Assembly: GCA_964479045.1 (NCBI GenBank)
Contig: CAYZJI010000008.1
Span: forward strand, 1-64,000
DNA: 64,000 nucleotides
Reading direction: 5' to 3'
Origin: 2-02-FULL-47-50 sp964479045
GTDB taxonomy: Bacteria > Pseudomonadota > Gammaproteobacteria > Eutrophobiales > Eutrophobiaceae
The notes beneath the pieces are model-generated. The model did not search any database, was not told where the DNA came from, and worked only from the letters and a program-made list of their open reading frames with translations. A program made the position numbers and the translations under genes. Shown piece by piece: positions 15,879 to 24,401 of the stretch (its first letter is position 1; each line of letters opens with the position of its first letter).

Positions 15879-16637
15879 CTAGACACGGACAGCCGCCAGC
15901 GTATCTTTTGCCGAACGGGTAAGGAATAGTGCATCAACGCCTACAGTGATCAATGTAAAACCTTTTTTAATGTAAGGGTTCACGGCTTCCGCACTCACGC
16001 CAAAATAACCGAGCTTCACACCGGCTTTTTTGCAGGATTTGGTAACTTTATCTATGGCAGCGATGACTGTTGGATGTGTGACCTGTCCCATTTTGCCAAG
16101 ACTTGCAGACAGGTCATAAGGGCCAATGAGTATTCCATCAACACCTTCAATGGCCGTGATGGCATCAATGTTATCGATGGCCTGTTGACTTTCCGCCTGC
16201 AGGATCACAGCCGTTTGTTTATTGGCGGTCTTTAAATAATGTTCAAATTCCAATCCATATTTATGTGCGCGGCCTATACCCACGCCGCGACTGCCCGCAG
16301 GAGAATATTTGCAATATTTCACAATCGCCAGCGCCTGTTCTGGCGTATGTACCTGCGGCACGATGACACCAGCCGCGCCAATATCCAGTGCTTTCTTCAA
16401 CCACATTTCATCACTGGAGGGTACGCGGATCACGCAGGGACATGTGCCAGCCGCCTGTAACATACTTTGTGCCTGTTGGGGATTGAATGCGCCATGTTCG
16501 GCATCGATAAACAACCAGTCGTAACCGGCATGAGCGAGGATTTCAGTGACTTCCGGCGAAGGCAGACTGACCAGTGTGCCGATCAGTAATTCACCTTTGC
16601 GCAATCGTTCTGCAAATGATGCGGATGTTCTGGCCAT
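15879..16637 (-). CDS. HpcH/HpaI-family aldolase
   Basis: The 252-residue protein belongs to the metal-dependent class II aldolases that cleave 2-keto-3-deoxy acids to pyruvate or a related keto acid plus an aldehyde. Family motifs are DAEHG (around 46-50), VIRVP, GVIVPQVHTPEQA, and an EGVDGILIGPYDLSASLG stretch. The usual metal-ligand glutamate is within LQAES instead of the common QIET. Length is typical (about 250-265). Catabolic neighbours that would fix the substrate (hpa, gar or rha genes) are absent, so the substrate is unknown. ATG 16637 is used; the small coiled-coil gene follows 10 bases after its stop. Confidence 0.9.
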   Translation of the reverse strand: MARTSASFAERLRKGELLIGTLVSLPSPEVTEILAHAGYDWLFIDAEHGAFNPQQAQSMLQAAGTCPCVIRVPSSDEMWLKKALDIGAAGVIVPQVHTPEQALAIVKYCKYSPAGSRGVGIGRAHKYGLEFEHYLKTANKQTAVILQAESQQAIDNIDAITAIEGVDGILIGPYDLSASLGKMGQVTHPTVIAAIDKVTKSCKKAGVKLGYFGVSAEAVNPYIKKGFTLITVGVDALFLTRSAKDTLAAVRV

Positions 16638-16695
16638 AGCGTTTCCCGTGAGTAACTATACAATAGACATTATATAACCATCATGCCGGGATTCT

Positions 16696-17070
16696 ATGAA
16701 TCTTGTGAACAGACTGGAAGAAAAAGCCAGGCAACTCAAATCACATATTTATGCGTTATATCGCGGCATACAGGATCCACGGGTGCCGTGGTATGTGAAA
16801 TTACTGACTCTGGTGATACTGGCCTATATCATCAGTCCGATTGATATTATCCCGGATTTTATTCCGGTCCTTGGATTACTGGATGAAGTCATTCTGGTCC
16901 CACTGGCACTGGCCCTGATTATGCGTCTGATGCCACAGGAGGTGTTGCTGGAATATCAATCAGAGCAGACCCCGATCGAAAGCCGCAGTTTGAAAGTCAC
17001 TGGAATTATTATCGTGCTGTTGATCTGGTCGGGATTGACCTGGCTGGGCTATGCCTGGTGGCAGGCGTGA
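16696..17070 (+). CDS. YkvA family (DUF1232) membrane protein
   Basis: The 124-residue protein contains the DUF1232 signature VPWYVKLLTLVILAYIISP followed by IDIIPDFIPVLGLLDE (about 34-70), a membrane-associated segment of unknown role. A second hydrophobic segment lies at the C-terminus (about 99-121). The ATG at 16696 begins a basic, amphipathic N-terminus. It lies in a head-to-head arrangement with the aldolase gene and converges on the DUF423 gene. Confidence 0.88.
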   Translation: MNLVNRLEEKARQLKSHIYALYRGIQDPRVPWYVKLLTLVILAYIISPIDIIPDFIPVLGLLDEVILVPLALALIMRLMPQEVLLEYQSEQTPIESRSLKVTGIIIVLLIWSGLTWLGYAWWQA

Positions 17071-17077
17071 AGTCACA

Positions 17078-17455
17078 TCACGATTTCAGGATACCGGTAA
17101 ACAATGCGAGCCATGCCAGTATGAATGCTATCCCGCCGACAGGCGTAATCGCTCCGAGCCAGCGCATCTGGGTAATGCTCAACAGATAAAGACTGCCGGA
17201 AAACAGAACAATGCCGGCGAGCATCAGCCAGCCGGATGTTTTGAGCCAGGTGGATGCCGTCAGTTGCAGAATGACCAGCCCAATCAGAATAAGCCCAAGC
17301 GCGTGATAGAAATGATACTGCACACCGGTCTGATAAGCTGCCAGCAGGTTTTCAGGCAGACGCGCTTTCAATGCATGGGCACCAAAAGCACCCAGTATTA
17401 CGGCAAACAGGGCATTAAGACTACCGATTGCCATAAATACCTTTGCTGTATTCAT
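17078..17455 (-). CDS. DUF423 family membrane protein
   Basis: The 125-residue protein has four membrane segments and the DUF423 signature LFAVILGAFGAHALK near the N-terminus. Length and topology match E. coli YgdD. The function of the family is not established. ATG 17455 is preceded by GAGGAGCAT. The gene converges on the ykvA-like gene with seven bases between stops, and the first copy of the C/G-rich intergenic repeat lies just upstream. Confidence 0.92.
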   Translation of the reverse strand: MNTAKVFMAIGSLNALFAVILGAFGAHALKARLPENLLAAYQTGVQYHFYHALGLILIGLVILQLTASTWLKTSGWLMLAGIVLFSGSLYLLSITQMRWLGAITPVGGIAFILAWLALFTGILKS

Positions 17456-17482
17456 TAAAGATGCTCCTCTGCAAAAATAAAC

Positions 17483-17582
17483 TTCCTCCCCCTTGATGGG
17501 GGAGGATTGAGGTGGGGGTGATAACTATAATGTCGCAAGACTCTCACCCCCATCCCGGCCTTCCCCCGTCGAGGGGGAAGGG
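17483..17582. repeat. C/G-rich inverted intergenic repeat, copy 1
   Basis: The element begins CCTCCCCCTTGATGGGGGAGG (a hairpin around TTGAT), continues as GAGGTGGGGGTGA, then TCACCCCCATCCC, and ends TTCCCCCGTCGAGGGGGAA (a second hairpin). The inner GGGGGTGA/TCACCCCC arms also pair, so the whole 100 bases can fold as a cruciform-like structure. Related copies lie at 35657-35758 and 36870-36972. All are intergenic, and they look like non-autonomous palindromic repeats. Confidence 0.85.
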
Positions 17583-17596
17583 GTAAAAAAAGAGAT

Positions 17597-18451
17597 TTAT
17601 TTTTTAAGTAAGTTATATAACGCAATCATATCGTCTTCCGCATAACCTTCAACTTCGGCACGGCTGAAAATTTTCTCCAGCGACGACAACAAAGCCAGAC
17701 GATGATCCGCACCATCAGTTTCCAGTGCCAGCCTCACATCCTTGTGCATGTTCTTCACGGCAAACTGTGGTGAGAAATCCATCTCTCTTAATTTGGGTTC
17801 CTTGTATTCGCTCAAACGGTTCCAGGCAGTATTGTTTTTCAACACCGTGAAGAAGGTATTTGCATCGATGCCAGCCCGTTCCGCGTAGGCAAAACTTTCG
17901 CACAAGGCCTCCACTTGCAGGGCAATGTTCAGATTCATGGCAAGCTTGATGGCACTGGCCTTGCCGGTTGCACCGACGTGTATGCATTTGGCCGAGATTT
18001 TTCCTAATACTGTTTCGGCATGAGTGGCGGTGTCAGGATCGCCACCGGTATAAAATATAATTTGCCGGCTCACGGCTGCGCCTTTGCTGCCACCAATCAA
18101 GGCTTCAATAAAGCGGGCGCCGGTTTTCAGCGCGCATTTTTCAAATTCAATATTACTCTGAGGTTTGACAGTGCTGCATTGAATTACAACATGTTCAGCG
18201 CTGAGGGCAGGCTGGATAACATTCAGTAATTCAGAAACAGCGCGATCATCCGTCACCAGAATGATAATAAACTCCGCCGCACTGACCGCATCGTGGATCG
18301 ACGCTGTGAATTGCGGAAAGTCCGGTTTCGGGCTGCGATTCCAGGTGGCAGCCAGCAGGCCGTCTGCTTCAAGGTTAAGCGCCATCGCCTCACCCATGAT
18401 GCCGAGTCCGAGCACCGCCACCTTGCCTGTTTGTTTTGGTTTCTTGACCAT
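17597..18451 (-). CDS. NAD(P)-dependent 3-hydroxyisobutyrate-dehydrogenase-like oxidoreductase
   Basis: The 284-residue protein has the N-terminal Rossmann motif GLGIMGEAMALNL (about 15-27) and the beta-hydroxyacid dehydrogenase pattern: a substrate-binding GSKGAAVSRQ segment and the catalytic-lysine motif GKASAIKLAMN (about 163-173). This family includes 3-hydroxyisobutyrate, tartronate semialdehyde and succinic/glyoxylate semialdehyde reductases. The usual DAPVSGG is replaced by EALIGGSKG, seen in the glyoxylate/succinic semialdehyde reductase (GLYR) group. The exact substrate is undetermined; a glyoxylate role would fit the glycolate and glyoxylate genes elsewhere in the window. It starts six bases after the ycnI-like gene. 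Confidence 0.87.
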   Translation of the reverse strand: MVKKPKQTGKVAVLGLGIMGEAMALNLEADGLLAATWNRSPKPDFPQFTASIHDAVSAAEFIIILVTDDRAVSELLNVIQPALSAEHVVIQCSTVKPQSNIEFEKCALKTGARFIEALIGGSKGAAVSRQIIFYTGGDPDTATHAETVLGKISAKCIHVGATGKASAIKLAMNLNIALQVEALCESFAYAERAGIDANTFFTVLKNNTAWNRLSEYKEPKLREMDFSPQFAVKNMHKDVRLALETDGADHRLALLSSLEKIFSRAEVEGYAEDDMIALYNLLKK

Positions 18452-18457
18452 GCGGTA

Positions 18458-18970
18458 TTATTTATCCGGGGAGGGTGTCAGTTCCAGCTTGGGTGCAGGA
18501 TATTCTGATGAACCATGTTGATGCCCAGCATCGTGTTGCGGAATTTGATGCCAGTATTGCTCACCTTCCGCGCAGAGTTGCTTGACCGGAAAATAAAATG
18601 TGCCGGGTTCATCCGGTAATTTCACATGAAACACAAATTCATCGTAATACTCATCCGGCAATTCACCGCCAGACCAGGTCAGGCGCGCGACATCCTCAGT
18701 CAACAGGCGGCCATGTGAATCATAAGGCGCAGCAAGTTTTTCTTTTTCAATTTTGATCTGCCAGCCGGATTTAGGCATGGGTTTGGCGAGATGTACATTT
18801 TCAGGAATTTCAACAGTGACACTGTTGGTCGGGCTGCCTTTGCAGCCGTGGCCGATTTTTATTGCCAGCCGTTGATAGCTGCCAGCCATGGCCTCATCCG
18901 GCATCAATACGGCGTGAGCATGAACAGCGGGACTTCCCAGCAACAATAAAATTACAAAAAGCTTTTTCAC
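18458..18970 (-). CDS. YcnI-like (DUF1775) periplasmic protein
   Basis: The 170-residue protein has a signal peptide (1-18) ending ...VHA, so the mature chain begins with His (HAVLMPDEA). That arrangement is known for the histidine-brace copper site of YcnI proteins. The next signature, GHGCKGSPTNSVTVEIPENV, includes the conserved Gly-Cys and Trp in SGWQI. The tail is His-rich (HDAGHQHG). A copper-binding or copper-delivery role at the envelope is inferred from the family. No PCuAC or CopD partner lies nearby; instead an Nramp-like transporter is encoded upstream. Confidence 0.85.
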   Translation of the reverse strand: MKKLFVILLLLGSPAVHAHAVLMPDEAMAGSYQRLAIKIGHGCKGSPTNSVTVEIPENVHLAKPMPKSGWQIKIEKEKLAAPYDSHGRLLTEDVARLTWSGGELPDEYYDEFVFHVKLPDEPGTFYFPVKQLCAEGEQYWHQIPQHDAGHQHGSSEYPAPKLELTPSPDK

Positions 18971-19031
18971 AAAGAATACCTCTATCGGTCCAAATCGGCA
19001 GTCTATTATCGCAAAGGCAGATTAAAAAGTA

Positions 19032-20453
19032 TCAGGAAAACAGGGCGATCACATAAAGTATGGCCAGTGTCAGGTAAGCTGCAAAACTGATGAACAGTAA
19101 TATGGCAGAACCATGGGCAGGCCGCATCCATCCCGGTACCACAGTTGGTAACAGCCGGTGATTGAGAAAATAGAGCGCTGCCGGAAAAATAACCGTGCCG
19201 CAAAAACCAATCACCGCCGAAATCAATATTAACGGGCCCGGTGCTTCAAACAACATGGTCACGCCGGTTATCAATGTCAGTACACACACAAACACATAGT
19301 AGAGTTTCTGTTGTGTGTAACGGCGCATGGCAGGAAAAAGGATGTGTAATATATCAGCCTGCGTGCGCGCCACCGCATCCGCGGTGACCAGCCAGGTGTC
19401 TGCCAGAAAAGCTCCGGCCACGATCAGAAAAATAATGCGCCCGATCTCGCCCCAGGCAATCTCAAAGAAGGCTGCCTGGACCACGGCAATTTCATAATCC
19501 TGCGGCAACAGCCCTTGCGGAAATAACAAGGCATAAGCCAGCAGACAGGCCATGAATGTGGTGAGCAGATTGCCGGATATGCCGATGATGGCATCGATAC
19601 GCAGATACCGCAGCCACTGTTGCCAGCGTGTCCGGTTATCTTCAACATCGGCCGGCAGTTGCCCGAAGGTGGAAACGGTTTCATGTTTGCTGCTGACGAG
19701 GCCGGTAATGCGACCGTTATGCACGGCCATGCCGCTGCCTTTGTCACGCAACCAGTAGGAATAAAACAATATCCAGAAACCACCCAGACCGGCAAATGTG
19801 ATCGCTGTTAAAAGTTTGGTGGCGTCATTCGTGTCCCATGGACGCGGCCAGATGTTCACCGGGCCTGCTATGCCTCGCAGAAACTCCGGAAGCACTTTAA
19901 TGATTTCCGGTTGCAGGCACGCCCAGATCATTCCAACCACAGTCACCAGCGCTACAATCTTCATGAACCATTCAATGAATATATAAATGACAGGGCTGAG
20001 CAGCAGTGCCATAACGAACAAGGCAATCGTGGTGTAACCCCAGAAAAGGGTTTGTCCGCGGGTGGTCCAGTCAGCGGGAAAGTCGGTGAGCGCCGCCAGT
20101 GCCGTGCCGCCCGCTGAAGCAAACGCACCGAACCAGAGAAAAGAAAGTGTCATTAATATCCATAACGCGATACCGAGTCCCCGATGCAGACGGATGAATC
20201 CATGAAAAATACTCTCGCCGGTGGCCAGGGTGTAACGGCCAATTTCAACGGTGAGCGGGTATTGCAACAAACAGGCGGGGAGCAAGAGAAATAAAAAAGT
20301 CAGTCCATATTTGGCAATCAGATACGGCCACCAGATCAATTCACCGCTGCCCTGGGCCAGCGCCATCCAGATGATGCCGGGGCCTAGCGCGATCATCCAG
20401 CCGGGAAATGCGGGCAATGATTTGCGGGGTAAATTATTTAATGGTTGTGACAT
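19032..20453 (-). CDS. Nramp-like divalent metal transporter family protein, variant TM1 motif
   Basis: The 473-residue protein has about eleven membrane helices in the Nramp (LeuT-like) pattern. TM1 reads GPGIIWMALAQGSGE rather than the canonical transition-metal motif DPGN, so the Asp and Asn that bind Mn2+/Fe2+ are missing. The MPH motif of TM6 is not recognisable either. It belongs to the divergent Nramp-related group whose substrate is uncertain (magnesium and aluminium have been proposed for some relatives). ATG 20453 follows weak spacing. Downstream genes are ycnI-like (61 bases) and the oxidoreductase, and may be co-transcribed. Confidence 0.8.
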   Translation of the reverse strand: MSQPLNNLPRKSLPAFPGWMIALGPGIIWMALAQGSGELIWWPYLIAKYGLTFLFLLLPACLLQYPLTVEIGRYTLATGESIFHGFIRLHRGLGIALWILMTLSFLWFGAFASAGGTALAALTDFPADWTTRGQTLFWGYTTIALFVMALLLSPVIYIFIEWFMKIVALVTVVGMIWACLQPEIIKVLPEFLRGIAGPVNIWPRPWDTNDATKLLTAITFAGLGGFWILFYSYWLRDKGSGMAVHNGRITGLVSSKHETVSTFGQLPADVEDNRTRWQQWLRYLRIDAIIGISGNLLTTFMACLLAYALLFPQGLLPQDYEIAVVQAAFFEIAWGEIGRIIFLIVAGAFLADTWLVTADAVARTQADILHILFPAMRRYTQQKLYYVFVCVLTLITGVTMLFEAPGPLILISAVIGFCGTVIFPAALYFLNHRLLPTVVPGWMRPAHGSAILLFISFAAYLTLAILYVIALFS

Positions 20454-20529
20454 GCGGGTATCGTCGCAGAAATCAGTTGTGCTGCCTATTTTTTAGGGCG
20501 ATGCCAGTGGCATGGTATACACTGCCACC

Positions 20530-21012
20530 ATGAATAAAAATCCACCCTTGCCGGGAAACTTCTGGAAACATCCTGCGCATCTATTGGCGTTGGGATTCGG
20601 TGCGGGTTATGTTCCACGTTTGCCCGGAACGGCAGGCACACTGGTTGGAGTTTTGTTATATGCAGGCCTGCAACATCTGCATATTTATATCTATATTGCC
20701 GTTGTTCTTGCAGGTATTGCGGCAGGTATCTGGCTATGTGATATCACCGCCCGGCATCTGGGTGTGCACGATCATTCGGCCATTGTCTGGGATGAGATCA
20801 CCGGTTATCTCATTACCATGTTCATGGCACCATCCGGCTGGGTCTGGATGCTGGCCGGGTTTATCCTGTTCCGGCTGTTCGATATCTGGAAACCGTGGCC
20901 GGTTTCCGTGGCCGATCAGCAGGTTAAGGGCGGGGTGGGAATCATGCTGGATGACGTCATCGCAGGCCTGTATAGCCTTGCAATTCTTCAAATAATCGCT
21001 TATTTGTTATAA
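20530..21012 (+). CDS. pgpA: Phosphatidylglycerophosphatase A
   Basis: This inner-membrane enzyme dephosphorylates phosphatidylglycerol phosphate in phospholipid synthesis. The 160-residue protein carries family motifs: LGFGAGYVPRLPGTAGTL near the N-terminus, HDHSAIVWDEITGY in the middle and a C-terminal GGVGIMLDDVIAGLY with its conserved Asp pair. I chose ATG 20530 because the PgpA homology begins right after it. An upstream in-frame ATG at 20512 would add six residues. A lytic transglycosylase gene follows within a few bases. Confidence 0.93.
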   Translation: MNKNPPLPGNFWKHPAHLLALGFGAGYVPRLPGTAGTLVGVLLYAGLQHLHIYIYIAVVLAGIAAGIWLCDITARHLGVHDHSAIVWDEITGYLITMFMAPSGWVWMLAGFILFRLFDIWKPWPVSVADQQVKGGVGIMLDDVIAGLYSLAILQIIAYLL

Positions 21013-21043
21013 AGTTAAGGTGGATTTCGAGAAACGGTGTGAC

Positions 21044-21685
21044 ATGAAGCTGCCTGGCATGACCTGTTTAAGCGTAGGGAAAACCAGCCTGTTTGTTCTG
21101 CTGGCCGGCATTTTATTGTTCTCCATTCCCGCGCAGGCAGATGTCTACAAGTCCATCGACAAGCATGGCCGGGTGATCTACACCGACCGTCCCGTCAATA
21201 CCAACTCCAAACGTCTCGTCAAAACCTGGAAAGGCTGGGCCGAGCAACCCAGGGCGAAATTGAATGTCGCGGCCTATCATCAGAACCGCAAAAAATTCAC
21301 ACCCACCGTTGATTACGCCGCGAAACGCTACAACCTGAACAAGTACTTGCTGCATGCGGTTATTACCGCAGAATCCGCTTACGATCCTTCGGCTGTTTCC
21401 AAAGCCGGCGCGGTAGGGTTGATGCAACTCATGCCGGAAACCGCCAAACGTTATGGTGTAAAAGATCGCAAGAACCCTTACCAGAATATTCATGGCGGCT
21501 CGAAGTACCTGCGTGACCTGATGAAGCTGTTTAAAAATGATCTGTCACTGGTGCTCGCCGCTTACAATGCTGGTGAAGGTGCTGTGAAAAAATACGGCAA
21601 TAAAATCCCGCCCTATCCGGAAACCCGCAACTATGTCCGCAAGGTGAAAGAGTATTACGCGCAGTACAGCAAGGCGTCGGGGTAG
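21044..21685 (+). CDS. Lytic transglycosylase (SLT domain) with DUF4124 N-terminus
   Basis: From ATG 21044 the protein has 213 residues; an upstream GTG at 21020 would add eight. It has a signal peptide ending AQA, then a DUF4124 module (DVYKSIDKHGRVIYTDRPV), then an SLT goose-lysozyme-like domain. The catalytic glutamate is E110 in TAESAYDP, followed by GAVGLMQLMPETA and AYNAGEGAV, all standard for family 1 transglycosylases. These cleave peptidoglycan between MurNAc and GlcNAc in the periplasm. It follows pgpA on the same strand with 31 bases between, so the two are probably co-transcribed. Confidence 0.92.
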   Translation: MKLPGMTCLSVGKTSLFVLLAGILLFSIPAQADVYKSIDKHGRVIYTDRPVNTNSKRLVKTWKGWAEQPRAKLNVAAYHQNRKKFTPTVDYAAKRYNLNKYLLHAVITAESAYDPSAVSKAGAVGLMQLMPETAKRYGVKDRKNPYQNIHGGSKYLRDLMKLFKNDLSLVLAAYNAGEGAVKKYGNKIPPYPETRNYVRKVKEYYAQYSKASG

Positions 21686-21717
21686 ATTGTTGTTTACAAA
21701 CTAACAAGAATGGTTAT

Positions 21718-21761
21718 CTTGATAATCTCTGCTTGATAAGCATACCCAAATAGCGTATACA
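21718..21761 (+). promoter_or_regulatory. Promoter and candidate operator of the higBA-like module
   Basis: TTGATA (21733-21738), a 17-base spacer and TATACA (21756-21761) give a good sigma-70 promoter 36 bases before the toxin start. CTTGATAA occurs twice (21718-21725 and 21732-21739), the second overlapping the -35. A pair of direct half-sites is a plausible autoregulatory target for the HTH antitoxin. Confidence 0.7.
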
Positions 21762-21796
21762 TAATAAAACGGATTTTAAAGGAAACTTAAGGGAAT

Positions 21797-22129
21797 ATGA
21801 TCTTTGTAGAGTCCAGCCTCTTCTCCAGATTCATGGATGCCTATTTATCTGATGAGGAATATGGCGCTTTACAGAATGAACTCGTAACGAATCCAGCCGT
21901 TGGCGACATTATTCCCGGTACCGGTGGGTTGCGTAAACTTCGTTACCAATGTCCAGGTAAAGGCAAAGGGAAGCGATCTGGTGTAAGGGTAATCTACTAT
22001 TGGTACACAGAGAAAGACAGAATATATCTCCTGTCTATTTATTATAAAGGTGAGGTTTCTGATTTAACTTCGGGGGAAAAGAAAATCCTGAAAAAACTGG
22101 TTGAGGCATGGAAAGATGAGCAAGCGTAA
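21797..22129 (+). CDS. HigB/RelE-family toxin
   Basis: The 110-residue protein resembles RelE-superfamily mRNA interferases of the HigB2 type: PGTGGLRKLRYQCPGKGKGKRSG-like basic stretch (residues 40-62), then GVRVIYYWYTEKDRIYLLSIYYKGE and a C-terminal helix. Such toxins cleave mRNA at the ribosome. The toxin gene precedes the antitoxin gene, the order typical of higBA. The antitoxin ATG lies inside its last codons, giving a 14-base overlap. The region is more AT-rich than its neighbours, which would fit acquisition by transfer. Confidence 0.87.
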   Translation: MIFVESSLFSRFMDAYLSDEEYGALQNELVTNPAVGDIIPGTGGLRKLRYQCPGKGKGKRSGVRVIYYWYTEKDRIYLLSIYYKGEVSDLTSGEKKILKKLVEAWKDEQA

Positions 22130-22436
22130 ACGCAATCTGGCAGACGAGCTGGCAACAAGCATCCGGGAAATGCAAAAACACGATGCCGGAAAGCTGACCC
22201 TGCGCACTCATAGTGTTGAGAACAAACCTTTGCCGGAGATCACTCCAAAACAAATCAGGGCGGTCAGGGAAAAACTGTCCTGCTCACGCCCGTTATTTGC
22301 ACATTTTCTCAGGATACAACCCCGCACGCTGGAAAAATGGGAACAGGGAATATCCCAACCAAACGATCAGGCCAAGGCGTTACTGCTACTGGTTGATAAA
22401 AATCCAGACATACTGAAGCAGCTTGCAGAAATTTGA
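22116..22436 (+). CDS. HigA-type HTH antitoxin
   Basis: The 106-residue protein has a lysine/arginine-rich N-terminus and a C-terminal Xre-type helix-turn-helix (PLFAHFLRIQPRTLEKWEQG, about 65-85), as in HigA antitoxins that bind the toxin and repress the operon. ATG 22116 is chosen because GGAAAG precedes it and the family homology starts there. An upstream in-frame TTG is less likely. It overlaps the toxin gene by 14 bases. Confidence 0.87.
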   Translation: MSKRKRNLADELATSIREMQKHDAGKLTLRTHSVENKPLPEITPKQIRAVREKLSCSRPLFAHFLRIQPRTLEKWEQGISQPNDQAKALLLLVDKNPDILKQLAEI

Positions 22437-22511
22437 GTTTGCGCGTGTAACCTGTCTACTCCCTAATCATTCCTGCAAATAATTTGGGACAGACTAGAAT
22501 TCTTCAGCTAA

Positions 22512-24191
22512 TTATTCATCCGTCACACAGCCTTCCGACGCTGATTTCACATTCTTGATGTATTTGTAGAGCGTGCCGCGACTGGCCTTGTAGGGCGGCA
22601 TCTTCCAACCCGCACGGCGTTTCTGCATTTCAGCATCACTCACGTCCACACTGATCACATTGTTCTTTGCATCTACAGTGATCACGTCGCCATCTTTGAT
22701 AAGTGCGATCGGCCCGCCTTCCTGGGCTTCAGGCACCACATGGCCGATGATAAAACCATGCGAACCACCGGAAAAACGGCCATCGGTGATCATGGCGACA
22801 TCTTTGCCGAGACCTGCACCCATGATGGCAGACGTCGGTGTCAGCATTTCCGGCATGCCGGGACCACCTTTGGGCCCTTCATAACGGATCACGATCACAT
22901 CACCTTTCCGGATTTTTTTATCTTCGAGTGCCTTCAGCATGTCTTCTTCCGAATCGAACACGCGGGCTGGTCCTTTGAACACTTCACCTTCCTTGCCGGT
23001 GATCTTGGCCACTGAACCGCCGGGCGCGAGATTACCTTTCAGGATACGGATGTGTCCTGAAGGTTTCAGTGGTTTGTCCAACGGCTGAATGATCTCCTGT
23101 CCGGCACTGAGGCCCGGTAAATCTTTCAGATTTTCAGCGATGGTTTTGCCGGTCACGGTCATGCAATTACCATGGATGAGTCCGCGCTCCAGCAGATATT
23201 TCAACACCGCCGGCGTGCCGCCGACATTGTGCAGGTCTTCCATCACATACTGGCCGCTCGGTTTCAGATCTGCAATATACGGTGTGCGGTTGGACACGGC
23301 CTGAAAATCATCAATGGTCAACGGCACATTCACCGAACGCGCCATGGCGAGCAGATGCAACACGGCATTGGTGGAACCACCGAGCACCGTCACGATCACC
23401 ATCGCATTTTCAAACGCTTCGCGGGTCATGATGTCACGCGGTTTGATGTCATGTTCAAGCAAATAACGGATCGCCTTGCCGGCATCCAGGCATTCCTGAA
23501 TTTTCCCCGGATCAACCGCAGGCGTGGATGAACTGTAGGGCAGGGACATGCCCATCGCTTCGATTGCAGACGCCATGGTATTGGCCGTGTACATGCCACC
23601 GCAGGCCCCGGCACCCGGACAGGCTTTCTTGACGATATCCAGACGGTTCTTGTCATCAATCTTGCCGGTGATGAACTCCCCGTAGCTCTGGAATGCCGAG
23701 ATGATGTCGATCTTTTTACCATCGTGATGCCCCGGTTTGATGGTGCCGCCATAGATCATTAATGAGGGCCGGTTCAAACGCCCCATCGCCATCACGCAAC
23801 CCGGCATGTTCTTGTCGCATCCGGGGATGGAAATGTTGGCGTCATACCATTGCGCGGACATCACGGTTTCAATGGAGTCCGCAATCAGATCGCGTGACTG
23901 CAACGAGAAGCTCATACCGTCCGTGCCCATGGAAATGCCGTCACTTACACCGATGGTGTTGAAGCGCATCCCGACCAATCCGGCCTGTTGCACGCCTTCC
24001 TTTACTTTTTCGGCGAGGTGCAGCAGGTGCATGTTGCAGGTATTGCCCTCGTACCAGACGCTGGAAATCCCGACTTCAGCTTTGTCCATGTCCTCCACTT
24101 TCAGGCCGGTGCCATAGAGCATGGCCTGCGAGGCGCCCTGGGATTTGGGCTGGGTGATGCGGGAACTGTAGCGATTTATACGGCTGGTCAT
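22512..24191 (-). CDS. ilvD: Dihydroxy-acid dehydratase
   Basis: This iron-sulfur enzyme dehydrates dihydroxyisovalerate and dihydroxymethylvalerate, the third common step of valine and isoleucine synthesis. The 559-residue protein has the cluster-binding CDKNMPGC motif, PGAGACGGMYTANTM with a further cluster cysteine, and the C-terminal DGRFSGGSHGFIIGHVVPEA signature. At about 560 residues it is nearer the shorter IlvD type than E. coli IlvD (616). ATG 24191 is the normal start (MTSRINRYSSRITQ). It stands alone, convergent with the toxin-antitoxin module and divergent from argE. Confidence 0.96.
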   Translation of the reverse strand: MTSRINRYSSRITQPKSQGASQAMLYGTGLKVEDMDKAEVGISSVWYEGNTCNMHLLHLAEKVKEGVQQAGLVGMRFNTIGVSDGISMGTDGMSFSLQSRDLIADSIETVMSAQWYDANISIPGCDKNMPGCVMAMGRLNRPSLMIYGGTIKPGHHDGKKIDIISAFQSYGEFITGKIDDKNRLDIVKKACPGAGACGGMYTANTMASAIEAMGMSLPYSSSTPAVDPGKIQECLDAGKAIRYLLEHDIKPRDIMTREAFENAMVIVTVLGGSTNAVLHLLAMARSVNVPLTIDDFQAVSNRTPYIADLKPSGQYVMEDLHNVGGTPAVLKYLLERGLIHGNCMTVTGKTIAENLKDLPGLSAGQEIIQPLDKPLKPSGHIRILKGNLAPGGSVAKITGKEGEVFKGPARVFDSEEDMLKALEDKKIRKGDVIVIRYEGPKGGPGMPEMLTPTSAIMGAGLGKDVAMITDGRFSGGSHGFIIGHVVPEAQEGGPIALIKDGDVITVDAKNNVISVDVSDAEMQKRRAGWKMPPYKASRGTLYKYIKNVKSASEGCVTDE

Positions 24192-24271
24192 TACGAATAC
24201 CTGTGTTATTCAAGAATAATGAGGTGCGATAGAATACCAAAAGATCACTAGAAGTGGTTTCAAAATTCATT

Positions 24272-24371
24272 TGCCGTCATACCGGTGACAACCGGTATCC
24301 AGTAAACAATTGTTTTGACTAGATTCCGGCCCCCGTGTCGTGGCACGGGGCAAGCTTCGCCGGAATGACGG
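24272..24371. repeat. GTCAT...ATGAC palindromic intergenic repeat
   Basis: The ilvD-argE gap contains CCGTCATACCGGTGACAACCGG at one end and GCCGGAATGACGG at the other. Between them lies a GCCCCCGTGTCGTGGCACGGGGC hairpin. Similar CGTCATTCC/GGAATGACG sequences are widespread repeats in proteobacteria, and shorter relatives occur at 34650-34690 and 39749-39770. It occupies about half of the 210-base gap. Confidence 0.65.
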
Positions 24372-24401
24372 ATAAACAGATTCACGAGACGCCGGAAACA
24401 C

